Shown in pieces: positions 20,514 through 27,518 of a DNA stretch of 64,000 nt. Source of the stretch: DATEHQ01 sp035279525. Its GTDB lineage: Bacteria; Chloroflexota; Dormibacteria; Dormibacterales; Dormibacteraceae. Numbering within the stretch: the first letter of the stretch is position 1; every line of letters begins with the position of its first letter. The notes beneath the pieces are model-generated. The model saw only the letters and a list, made by a program, of their open reading frames with translations. It was not told the DNA's origin and did not search any database. The stretch is taken from positions 62,001 to 126,000 of the forward strand of contig DATEHQ010000100.1 in the NCBI GenBank assembly GCA_035279525.1. The letters run 5' to 3'. The translations under genes and the position numbers were made by a program.

Positions 20514-20840
20514 TTGCTGAGGTTCGTCGCGCCAGGCCTGATCGTCGGGGTGCTGCTCGTGCTCATCACGTCTCAGCTCGCATTCGCTTTCCTGCCCTAC
20601 CGGCGCCGGGCCTACTTCCCCATCCTGCTCATGACCGCGATCGGCTTCGGCCTCGGACAGGTGTGGGACTTTATCGGCCTGCCGTCGGCGCGGCTCGGCC
20701 AGGCCGACCTCCTGCCCGCGCTCGCGTTCGCCCTGCTGCTCCAGCCGCTGGCGCGCTTCGTGCCCCGGCCGCGCCGGGAGCCGAAAGAGCCAGAGGAACG
20801 GAAGGCTCCGGCCCCGAACGACCCGCGTTCTCGCGCTTGA
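20514..20840 (+). CDS. Small hydrophobic membrane protein, unrecognised
   Basis: 108 residues from TTG 20514, with GAGGGAG about 11 bases upstream (20496-20502). Two to three membrane segments (residues ~6-27, ~37-53, ~67-82), then a basic, Pro/Glu-rich cytosolic tail. No family is recognised. The 225 bases between aspS and this gene contain a hairpin-capable sequence at 20460-20475 (CCTGAG-CTCG-CTCAGG) and no T-run. Confidence 0.55.
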   Translation: MLRFVAPGLIVGVLLVLITSQLAFAFLPYRRRAYFPILLMTAIGFGLGQVWDFIGLPSARLGQADLLPALAFALLLQPLARFVPRPRREPKEPEERKAPAPNDPRSRA

Positions 20841-20928
20841 GGGCCGATCGAGGCGGACGGCGTCGCCCTCAGATTTCGCGGGGGGAAATAAGATTGCGCT
20901 TGGTGTTTGCCGGCTCAGCCTCGCGGGT

Positions 20929-21261
20929 ATGGAACCGATGAGCAGCCAGAGCTTCATGTGGATTGCTTTCGGGGTGGCCGCGCTCATCGTGGCGCTGGCC
21001 CTGGCGGCAGTCCTGTTCAGGCTGCGCGGAACCCTGGGTGCCGTGGAGGAGCTCTTGGACACCACCAACGAAGAGATGAAGGAGACGCTGCCCGAGGTCA
21101 GGCAGACCATCGGCAACGTCAACGACATCACGGCAGGCGTCAACGTGGGCCTGCGGACCGGCGGTCGGGGCCTGGCGGCCTTCGGTCGTGGCATCAAGGC
21201 GGCCGCGCATGGCGTGAAGGTGGCGGGAAGGAGCCTTGTTCGCTCGGTGAATGGAGGTTAG
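20929..21261 (+). CDS. DUF948-like membrane protein
   Basis: 110 residues (ATG 20929; an alternative ATG at 20938 would give MSSQSF). One N-terminal membrane helix (WIAFGVAALIVALALAAVLF) is followed by an amphipathic helical stretch typical of DUF948 proteins (LDTTNEEMKETLPEVRQTIGNVNDITAGVNVGL). These are small envelope-associated proteins of unknown role, common in Gram-positives next to YtxH-like genes, as here. Confidence 0.75.
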   Translation: MEPMSSQSFMWIAFGVAALIVALALAAVLFRLRGTLGAVEELLDTTNEEMKETLPEVRQTIGNVNDITAGVNVGLRTGGRGLAAFGRGIKAAAHGVKVAGRSLVRSVNGG

Positions 21262-21263
21262 CT

Positions 21264-21587
21264 ATGGCTGACGAAAAGAACGGCGGCGGCGGCGGTTTCG
21301 GCTGGTTCATCCTCGGCGGCCTGATCGGTCTCGCCGCGGGTGCCTATATCGCGTCCGGTCCGGGCCGCTCGCAGGTGGACAGCCTGCGCAACAAGACAAT
21401 CGAGCTGAGCACCAGCGAGCCGGTGCAGCGCGCGAAGGAAGCCGCGCAGAAGGCGCGCGACATGATGACCGATCCGGACCACCCGGTTGGCAAGGCGATC
21501 CAGGATGGCGTGGCGGCGGCTCGGCGCAAGCGCGAAGAGCTCGAGTCGGCGGCGGCGCGGCGGGTGCAGTCGAGCGGCGCGGAGTAG
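21264..21587 (+). CDS. YtxH-like small membrane protein
   Basis: 107 residues from ATG 21264, fixed by a strong GGAGG at 21253-21257 six bases upstream. A glycine run is followed by a single membrane helix (FGWFILGGLIGLAAGAYIA) and a basic helical tail with AKEAAQKARDMM. This matches the YtxH/gas-vesicle-like general-stress proteins. It sits between the DUF948-like gene and the RsbW-like/sigma pair, consistent with a stress function (inference). Confidence 0.75.
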   Translation: MADEKNGGGGGFGWFILGGLIGLAAGAYIASGPGRSQVDSLRNKTIELSTSEPVQRAKEAAQKARDMMTDPDHPVGKAIQDGVAAARRKREELESAAARRVQSSGAE

Positions 21588-21597
21588 GAGCGACCGA

Positions 21598-22017
21598 TTG
21601 GCGAAGCGCAACCTGGCCGAGCTCAAGATCCCCGCGACGCCGGCCTTCATCCCGGTCGCGAAGAGGGTCGCCTACACGCTTGGCGGCCAGCTCGGGCTCG
21701 GCCTCACGGACCTCGACGAGCTGACGATCGCCCTGACCCAGGCGTGTGACAGCGCCATCGCGGCGGCGGACGACCTGGGCACGACGGCGGACCTCAAGCT
21801 CACGTACTTCGCCACCAACCGCGCGCTCGTGGTCGACGTGGACCTGATGCCGACCGGCGACGCCCTTCCGGCGCACGCGCACTCGCCGGAGGTCGACCCT
21901 GAGCTCCAGCGTCTCGCTTACGAGATGATCCGCTGTTTCGTCGACGACTTCCGCCCGCTGGTCGAGCCGCGCACGGGTCACATCCGCTTCCGCATGGTCA
22001 AGCACCTGGCAGGTTGA
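21598..22017 (+). CDS. RsbW-like anti-sigma factor / HATPase-fold protein with degenerate ATP site
   Basis: 139 residues from TTG 21598, preceded by AGGAG (21586-21590) seven bases upstream; the frame is open further upstream inside the YtxH gene. The N-terminal pattern (IPATPAFIPVAKRVAYTLGGQLGL... DELTIALTQACDSAIAAADD) follows RsbW/SpoIIAB anti-sigma kinases. The N-box usually reads SEACxNAV; here it is TQACDSAI, so the catalytic Glu and Mg-binding Asn are Gln and Ser. No clear G-boxes remain. It directly precedes a SigB/F-type sigma gene, which it may bind without kinase activity (inference). Confidence 0.65.
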   Translation: MAKRNLAELKIPATPAFIPVAKRVAYTLGGQLGLGLTDLDELTIALTQACDSAIAAADDLGTTADLKLTYFATNRALVVDVDLMPTGDALPAHAHSPEVDPELQRLAYEMIRCFVDDFRPLVEPRTGHIRFRMVKHLAG

Positions 22018-22084
22018 GTCGCGGGTGAGGACACAGGTCCTCCCCCGCGGGACCCCCTCCTGTTCCATGCGAGGATTGGGGGGT

Positions 22085-22107
22085 GTTTGGAGGTTCACGC
22101 TGGGTGA
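22085..22107 (+). promoter_or_regulatory. Possible SigB/SigF-type promoter upstream of the sigma gene
   Basis: GTTT (22085-22088) and GGGTGA (22102-22107) resemble the GTTT...GGGTA elements of SigB/SigF promoters. The 13-base gap is slightly short, and this GC-rich sequence can match by chance. If real, it suggests autoregulation. Confidence 0.3.
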
Positions 22108-22108
22108 C

Positions 22109-22127
22109 GGCCGGAATGAATCCGGCC
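22109..22127 (+). other. Perfect inverted repeat in the leader of the sigma-factor gene
   Basis: GGCCGGA (22109-22115), loop ATGAA, TCCGGCC (22121-22127): a perfect seven-pair stem located 27 bases before the sigma-factor start. No T-run follows, so it is not an intrinsic terminator. It could be an operator or an RNA structure. Confidence 0.5.
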
Positions 22128-22154
22128 TTCGAACCGCGCTCGTATCCACAGTAG

Positions 22155-22934
22155 ATGGCTGCTCAGGCGCGGATTCCCCGCGAGGAGCTGCGGGCGCTCC
22201 ATCGACGCTATCGGGACAGCACCGACCCCGCTGAGCGCGATCGCATCCGCGAGCAGCTCGTCGACGCGTATCGCGACTTCGTGTATTTCCTCGCGCGCAA
22301 GTTTCAGAACCGCGGCGAGCCGCTGGACGACATCGTTCAGGTCGGATACCTGGGCTTGATCAAGGCGATCGAGCGGTTCGACCCCGACCTCGGCTACGAG
22401 TTCACCACGTTTGCGACGCTGACGGTCGCGGGCGAGATCAAGCGCCATTTCCGCGACAAGGGGACCGCGATCAGGTTTCCGAGGCGCCTGCAGGAGCTGC
22501 ACCAGTCGGTGCTCCGCGTCAACGAGCAGATGAAGAACGAGCTGGGCCGCGAGCCGACCGTGGGGGAGCTGGCGGAGCGCCTCGGGGTCTCACCGGACGA
22601 CGTCACGGAAGCGATGGAGATCGGCCCCGCATACGTGCCCCTTTCGCTCGATCAACCGATCGGGTCGAGCGAAGGGCAGGACGCGCGCCCGGTCGCGGAG
22701 CAGGTCGGCGGCGCGGACCCCGAGCTCGAGCGCGTGGAGATGCGGGACGTGCTGAACCGCGCCATGGAGCACCTGACCCCGCGCGAGCGCGCGATCATGG
22801 CCATGCGCTTCTACGAGCAGATGTCGCAGTCGGAGATCGCTCGCCGCCTCGGCATCAGCCAGATGCACGTGTCGCGGCTGCAGCGCGCGGCGCTAGAGCA
22901 GCTTCGCAAACACGTGCCCGAGGAAGCCGGCTGA
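22155..22934 (+). CDS. SigB/SigF/SigG-family RNA polymerase sigma factor
   Basis: 259 residues. Region 2 (DFVYFLARKFQNRGEPLDDIVQVGYLGLIKAIERFDP and EFTTFATLTVAGEIKRHFRDKG), region 3 (LGREPTVGELAERLGVSPDDVTEAM) and region 4 (LTPRERAIMAMRFYEQMSQSEIARRLGISQMHVSRLQRAALEQL). This is the group 3 class used for general stress or sporulation programmes. The RsbW-like gene immediately upstream fits partner-switching control. It overlaps pdxH by one base. Confidence 0.92.
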   Translation: MAAQARIPREELRALHRRYRDSTDPAERDRIREQLVDAYRDFVYFLARKFQNRGEPLDDIVQVGYLGLIKAIERFDPDLGYEFTTFATLTVAGEIKRHFRDKGTAIRFPRRLQELHQSVLRVNEQMKNELGREPTVGELAERLGVSPDDVTEAMEIGPAYVPLSLDQPIGSSEGQDARPVAEQVGGADPELERVEMRDVLNRAMEHLTPRERAIMAMRFYEQMSQSEIARRLGISQMHVSRLQRAALEQLRKHVPEEAG

Positions 22935-23530
22935 TGCCGCTGACCGAGGAGGAGGCGCCGAAGGATCCGTTCTCGCTCTTCGAGCGCTGGTACCGCGAAG
23001 CCGAGGAGGCCGGCGCGTCCCAACCGGACGCGATGGCGCTGGCGACGTCCGGACCCGATGGTCCGTCGGCACGCATGGTCCTCTTCAAAGGCCTGGAGGC
23101 TGGAGCGTTTGTCTTCTACTCCAATTACGAGAGCCGGAAAGGCATGGACCTCGCGCACGACGATCGCGCCGCGCTGGTGTTCTACTGGTTCGCCACGCAT
23201 CACCAGGTGCGGGTCTCGGGCACGACGCGGCGGCTGGGCCGCAAGGCCTCCGCCGAGTACTTCCACAGCAGGCCGCGGGGGGCGCAGTTGTCCGCGCTCG
23301 CCTCGAGACAGAGCCGCGTGGTCGCCTCGCGCGAGGTGCTCGAGCGCGAGGCGGCGAAGCTCGCCGCCGATCATCCGGCCGGCGTCCCGCTGCCCGCGGA
23401 TTGGGGCGGCTACGCGCTGCGGCCGCGCTGGATCGAGTTCTGGGAGAGCCGCGTCGACCGCCTCCACGACCGCCTGCGTTACGTCCGGCGGCGCGACGGC
23501 GCCTGGAGGGTCGAGCGACTCGCCCCCTGA
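22934..23530 (+). CDS. pdxH: Pyridoxamine 5'-phosphate oxidase
   Basis: 198 residues. FMN-dependent oxidation of pyridoxine/pyridoxamine phosphate to PLP. Typical PdxH blocks: PDAMALATSGPDGPSARMVLFKG, FVFYSNYESRKGMDLAHDDRAALVFYW, QVRVSGTTRRL, SRPRGAQLSALASRQS and the family C-terminus (EFWESRVDRLHDRLRYVRR...WRVERLAP). It starts at ATG 22934 overlapping the sigma stop, an unexpected partner for a sigma factor. Confidence 0.93.
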   Translation: MPLTEEEAPKDPFSLFERWYREAEEAGASQPDAMALATSGPDGPSARMVLFKGLEAGAFVFYSNYESRKGMDLAHDDRAALVFYWFATHHQVRVSGTTRRLGRKASAEYFHSRPRGAQLSALASRQSRVVASREVLEREAAKLAADHPAGVPLPADWGGYALRPRWIEFWESRVDRLHDRLRYVRRRDGAWRVERLAP

Positions 23531-23546
23531 CCTTCGATCGCCTCCG

Positions 23547-23600
23547 CTTTGCGCAAACGGCCCCTGTGACCCCGAGAAACCTGGGGCGTTTTGCGCAAAG
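23547..23600. repeat. Intergenic palindromic element, copy 2 (long inverted repeat)
   Basis: Between pdxH and alaS. The arms 23547-23564 and 23583-23600 pair at 16 of 18 positions around an 18-base loop containing GACCCCGA (23568-23575). TTTGCGCAAA occurs in both arms with GCGC centres 42 bases apart. The 16-base block at 23584-23599 is identical to 4693-4708 of copy 1. A second perfect hairpin follows at once (GCGCGCG-GGATT-CGCGCGC, 23600-23606 and 23612-23618). Confidence 0.7.
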
Positions 23601-23641
23601 CGCGCGGGATTCGCGCGCCGACCGAGCTCACGCCCCCGCCC

Positions 23642-23659
23642 TACACTAGATCCCGCCCC
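23642..23659 (+). promoter_or_regulatory. Candidate alaS -10 element, short leader
   Basis: TACACT at 23642-23647, 12 bases before the alaS GTG, with no purine-rich ribosome site between. It follows the TANNNT pattern seen before hisS, thrS and cpaE. It lies downstream of the palindromic element, so that element would be promoter-proximal DNA rather than part of the alaS mRNA. Confidence 0.4.
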
Positions 23660-26233
23660 GTGACCGGGAACGAGATCCGCAAACGTTTTCTAGAGCATTT
23701 CGCGAGGCGGGAGCACCTGGTCCTGCCGAGCGCGCCGCTGGTGCCGCAAGGCGACCCGAGCACGCTCTTCATCTCGGCCGGAATGCAGCCGCTCCAGCCC
23801 TACTACCTGGGCTTGAGCCGGCCGCCCGCGCCCCGGCTCGCCAGCGCGCAGAAGTGCCTTCGGACGGGCGACATCGAGGAGGTGGGGAAGACCGATCGCC
23901 ACGGCACCTTCTTCGAGATGCTCGGCAACTTTGCGCCCACCGGCGACTACTTCAAGGAGACCGCGATCCCTCTCGCATGGGACCTGGTCACCACAGGATT
24001 CGCGATGCCCGTCGATCGCCTCCGCGTCACGGTTCATCCGTCCGACGACGAGGCGTTCGAGATCTGGACGACGAAGACTGGGATTCCGGCCGAGCATGTG
24101 ACGCGGCTTGGCGACAACTGGTGGGGCCTCGGGCGCGGACCCTGTGGACCGGACTCCGAGATCTGGTGGGACCGCGGTCGCGAGGCGGGATGCGGACAGC
24201 CCGACTGCCATCCCGACCACTGCGAGCGCTTCACAGAGTTCTGGAACCTGGTGTTTCCGCAGTACGACCAGCATGGAGACCTCGCCGGCCCTCCATCGAC
24301 CGCGGAATCCATCCGGCAGGGAATCGCCGACGGCGCTCTGATCCCTCTCGCGCGGCCCGCGATCGATACGGGCATGGGCCTGGAGCGCATCAGCTACATC
24401 CTCCAGGGAAAGTCGAACATCTTCGAGACAGACCTCTTCCAACCGCTGATCGACTTCGTGAGGCACAACAGCAAGGCCTCGACCGTGTTGTCCGAGAGGC
24501 TCATTGCCGACCACATCAGGGCATCGACTTTCGTCATCGGCGGTCATGTGCTGCCCTCGAATGAAGGACGTGGCTATGTTTTGCGCCGGCTGATTCGCCG
24601 TGCGGCGCTGCACGCGCGACGGGTCGGATTGACGCGGCCCTTGACCGACATGCCTCTGATCGTCGGAGCGGAGATGCACGACGCTTACCCCGAGCTCCAA
24701 AAGGACATGCCAAGGATTGTCGGAGTCCTCGGAGACGAGCTCGTCCGCTTCGACCGCACGCTGGAGCAGGGCATGGAGCAGTTCGAGAAGATCGCCACGG
24801 GCGGCGGCAAGACGGTGTCCGGCGCCGACGCGTTTCGCCTCCACGACACGTTCGGCTTCCCGCTCGAGCTCACACGCGAGCTCGCGTCCGATCGCGGCCT
24901 GCAGATCGACGAGGAAGGCTTCCGCGCCGAGATGGCGCGGCAGCGCGAACGCTCGCGACGCAATGCTCCGCAGCAGCTGGCGCAGGTCAAAGACCTCCCG
25001 CGGTCGGAGTTCACCGGTTACCGCGACCTCACGACCGAATCGAAGATCGTGGTGATCAGGCGCGACGGCGCGATGGTCGAGAAGGGGGCCGAGGGCGACA
25101 CAGTCGAGGTTTTCCTCGAGCGATCACCCTTCTACGCGGAGTCGGGCGGGCAGATCGGCGACACAGGAGTCATCACGACCCCCGGCGGACGGATTCGCGT
25201 CGAGGACACCCAGAAGCCCGCCGAGGGCGTGATCGCCCACGTCGGCACCGTCGAGAGCGGCGAGGTCACGACCGGGGAGGACGCGAAGGCCGCGGTCGAT
25301 GCGGCGCGGCGAAGGCAGATCGCGCGCCACCACTCGGCCACACACCTCCTGCACAAAGCACTGCGAGAGACCCTGGGCGAGCAGGTGGTGCAGAAGGGAT
25401 CGTGGGTCGGCCCCGACCACACGACCTTCGACATTCCGTTCAACCGCGCCATCGCCAAGGACGAGCTCGACCGCATCAACCGGCGTGTGATGGAGAGGGT
25501 CCGCGCCGCTCTCCCTTTCCACGAGAGCCAGAAGCCGTACAGAGAGGCGGTCGAGCAGGGGGCCATGCACCTGTTCGAGGAGAAGTACGGCGACGTGGTG
25601 CGGGTGGTGTGCTTCGGTGACTGGACGTGCGAGCTATGCGGCGGCACACACGTCGAGAACAGCGCCGACGTCGGCACGGCGGTCATCGTTTCGGAATCGA
25701 GCATCGGCTCCGGCCTGCGCAGGATCGACATGGTCGTGGGCGAGTCGGCCGACCGGCTGATACGTCACGACCGCCAGCTGCTGACCGAGCTGGCCAACCG
25801 CTTCAACGCCGCGCCCGAGCAGCTGCCCGAGCGGATCAATGCGCTCCGCGTCCAGCTCAAAGAGGCGGAGCGCGAGCGCGACAGGCTTCGCGACCAGCTC
25901 CGGACCGCGAAGCTGGGCGTCGGGGACGGATTCGATGTGAAGCACGGCTCGGTCGATTACGTGGCGGCGACCGTCGAGGCTTCGAGCGTGGAGGAGCTGA
26001 GGTCCTACGCCGATCGTTATCTCGAACGAGTCAACTCGGGCGTCGTAACCCTTGTCGCCGGAGACAAGTTTGTGATCAAGGTGTCCAATGACCTCGTGCC
26101 GCAGTTCGATGCCACGCGCCTCAAAGACCTCTTCGGGCAGGGCGGCGGCCGCCCGCAGCTCGTCAGCGGAAAGCTGACAGTGGCTCCGGAAGAGGCCTTC
26201 CGGCGGCTGGACGAGGCTTTGGGAGGCGCATGA
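23660..26233 (+). CDS. alaS: Alanyl-tRNA synthetase
   Basis: 857 residues from GTG 23660, which gives the standard N-terminus (TGNEIRKRFLEHFARREHLVLPSAPLVPQGDPSTLF); the longer frame would begin inside the palindromic element. Class II catalytic core (~1-240), tRNA recognition domain, editing domain with its zinc ligands HHSATHLLHKAL and CELCGGTHVEN, and the C-Ala/DHHA1 domain with a coiled coil (LKEAERERDRLRDQLRTAK). It overlaps the following FtsA-like gene by 4 bases. Confidence 0.96.
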   Translation: MTGNEIRKRFLEHFARREHLVLPSAPLVPQGDPSTLFISAGMQPLQPYYLGLSRPPAPRLASAQKCLRTGDIEEVGKTDRHGTFFEMLGNFAPTGDYFKETAIPLAWDLVTTGFAMPVDRLRVTVHPSDDEAFEIWTTKTGIPAEHVTRLGDNWWGLGRGPCGPDSEIWWDRGREAGCGQPDCHPDHCERFTEFWNLVFPQYDQHGDLAGPPSTAESIRQGIADGALIPLARPAIDTGMGLERISYILQGKSNIFETDLFQPLIDFVRHNSKASTVLSERLIADHIRASTFVIGGHVLPSNEGRGYVLRRLIRRAALHARRVGLTRPLTDMPLIVGAEMHDAYPELQKDMPRIVGVLGDELVRFDRTLEQGMEQFEKIATGGGKTVSGADAFRLHDTFGFPLELTRELASDRGLQIDEEGFRAEMARQRERSRRNAPQQLAQVKDLPRSEFTGYRDLTTESKIVVIRRDGAMVEKGAEGDTVEVFLERSPFYAESGGQIGDTGVITTPGGRIRVEDTQKPAEGVIAHVGTVESGEVTTGEDAKAAVDAARRRQIARHHSATHLLHKALRETLGEQVVQKGSWVGPDHTTFDIPFNRAIAKDELDRINRRVMERVRAALPFHESQKPYREAVEQGAMHLFEEKYGDVVRVVCFGDWTCELCGGTHVENSADVGTAVIVSESSIGSGLRRIDMVVGESADRLIRHDRQLLTELANRFNAAPEQLPERINALRVQLKEAERERDRLRDQLRTAKLGVGDGFDVKHGSVDYVAATVEASSVEELRSYADRYLERVNSGVVTLVAGDKFVIKVSNDLVPQFDATRLKDLFGQGGGRPQLVSGKLTVAPEEAFRRLDEALGGA

Positions 26234-27489
26234 GCAAGTTCAAATTCCTCAAGAGCCGGCGCGAGTACTACAGGCACTTCACGGTCCTCGACATCGGGAC
26301 GGACCTGATCAAGGTCCTGGTGGTGCGGCGGGACGGCCCCGACGGCGAGGTGCTCGGCGTCGGCCGCGAGCCGCAGGCGCCGGCCGCGATGTCCGGAGGC
26401 GCGATCGCCGACCTCGAATCCGTCATCCAGTCCTGCAACCGCGCCCTCGAGTCGGCCGAGGACATGGCCAAGACGGTGCCCGGCCAGGTCGTGGTGGGCA
26501 TCGCGGGCGAGCTGATCAAGGGCTTCTCGTCGACCATCGCGTACCCGCGCGAGAACTCGAAATCGCGCGTACGGTCCGGCGAGATCTCGACCATGCTGCA
26601 GATGGTCCAGCGCCGCGCCCTGCGCGAGGCGCAGCACCTGCTGGAGTTGGAGCGCAGCTACGGCCAGCTCGAGGCGCGCCTCGTGCACTCCGCGATCACC
26701 AACGTGCGAGTCGACGGCTACCCGGTGACGAACCCGGTGGGCTTCACGGGAAAGAACCTCGAGGTCACCGTTTTCAACACCTTCGCCCCCATGACCCATA
26801 TCGACGCCATCGAGACGGTGGTCAAAGAGCTCGACCTCGAGCTGGCGGCGGCGGTCGCCCAGCCTTACGCGCTCGCGCGAGCTTGCGCCAGCGAGGAGAC
26901 CTGGGCCGAGGGCGGCATCTTCGTCGACGTCGGCGGCGGCACGACCGACGTGGCGCTGATTCGCGACGGGGGGGTCGAGGGGACGCGCATGTTCAACCTG
27001 GGCGGGCGCGCCTTCACGCGGCGGCTGGCGCTCGCTTTCGGCCTCAGCTACGAGGAAGCCGAGGCGCGCAAGCTGCGCCACTCCGAGGGGCTTTTATCCG
27101 CGGACCAGCACCGGCAGGTTTCCGAGCTTCTCGGAGCCGATGCCGAGGTCCTGCTGCAGGGCCTTGCGCTCAGCGTCAAGGAGCTCTCCAGGGGTGAGCG
27201 TCTGCCGACCAACATCTACCTGTGCGGCGGCGGCAGCCTGCTCCCGGAGCTGACCCTCGAGATGGTGAAGAACAACTGGGCGGCTGGACTTCCGTTCCCC
27301 CGAGAGCCTAGAATCCGCCACCTGGTACCGGCCGACGTCCGCAACCTGACGGACTCGACCGGCCAGCTTTCGACACCGCAGGACATCGCCCCGATGGGCC
27401 TCGCCAATCACGCATTGAGAACCGAAGCCGAAGAGCGCGACACCGTGAACACCGTCATGCGACGGGTCCTAGGCGCTATAAAGGCTTAG
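26230..27489 (+). CDS. FtsA/PilM-type actin-fold ATPase
   Basis: 419 residues. Actin-fold signature: phosphate 1 (TVLDIGTDLIKVLV, ~19-31), an SHS2-like insert (~80-190), phosphate 2 (FVDVGGGTTDVALI, ~235-248) and an adenosine loop (NIYLCGGGSLLPEL). FtsA tethers FtsZ to the membrane; PilM is the cytosolic ring of type IV pili. The C-terminus (NTVMRRVLGAIKA) could be an amphipathic membrane-targeting helix. No ftsZ or pilN/O is nearby, so the subfamily is unresolved. The partner is probably the membrane protein encoded 29 bases downstream. Confidence 0.8.
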   Translation: MSKFKFLKSRREYYRHFTVLDIGTDLIKVLVVRRDGPDGEVLGVGREPQAPAAMSGGAIADLESVIQSCNRALESAEDMAKTVPGQVVVGIAGELIKGFSSTIAYPRENSKSRVRSGEISTMLQMVQRRALREAQHLLELERSYGQLEARLVHSAITNVRVDGYPVTNPVGFTGKNLEVTVFNTFAPMTHIDAIETVVKELDLELAAAVAQPYALARACASEETWAEGGIFVDVGGGTTDVALIRDGGVEGTRMFNLGGRAFTRRLALAFGLSYEEAEARKLRHSEGLLSADQHRQVSELLGADAEVLLQGLALSVKELSRGERLPTNIYLCGGGSLLPELTLEMVKNNWAAGLPFPREPRIRHLVPADVRNLTDSTGQLSTPQDIAPMGLANHALRTEAEERDTVNTVMRRVLGAIKA

Positions 27490-27518
27490 CCGGACTCCCA
27501 GGAGACGCTGTAAACGCC

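Noticed and set aside
20288..20514. Repeated GGGACCC-like words and the CCTGAG/CTCAGG hairpin between aspS and the next gene
   Set aside because: No T-run follows, and the repeats are short and GC-rich; nothing supports a terminator or mobile element.
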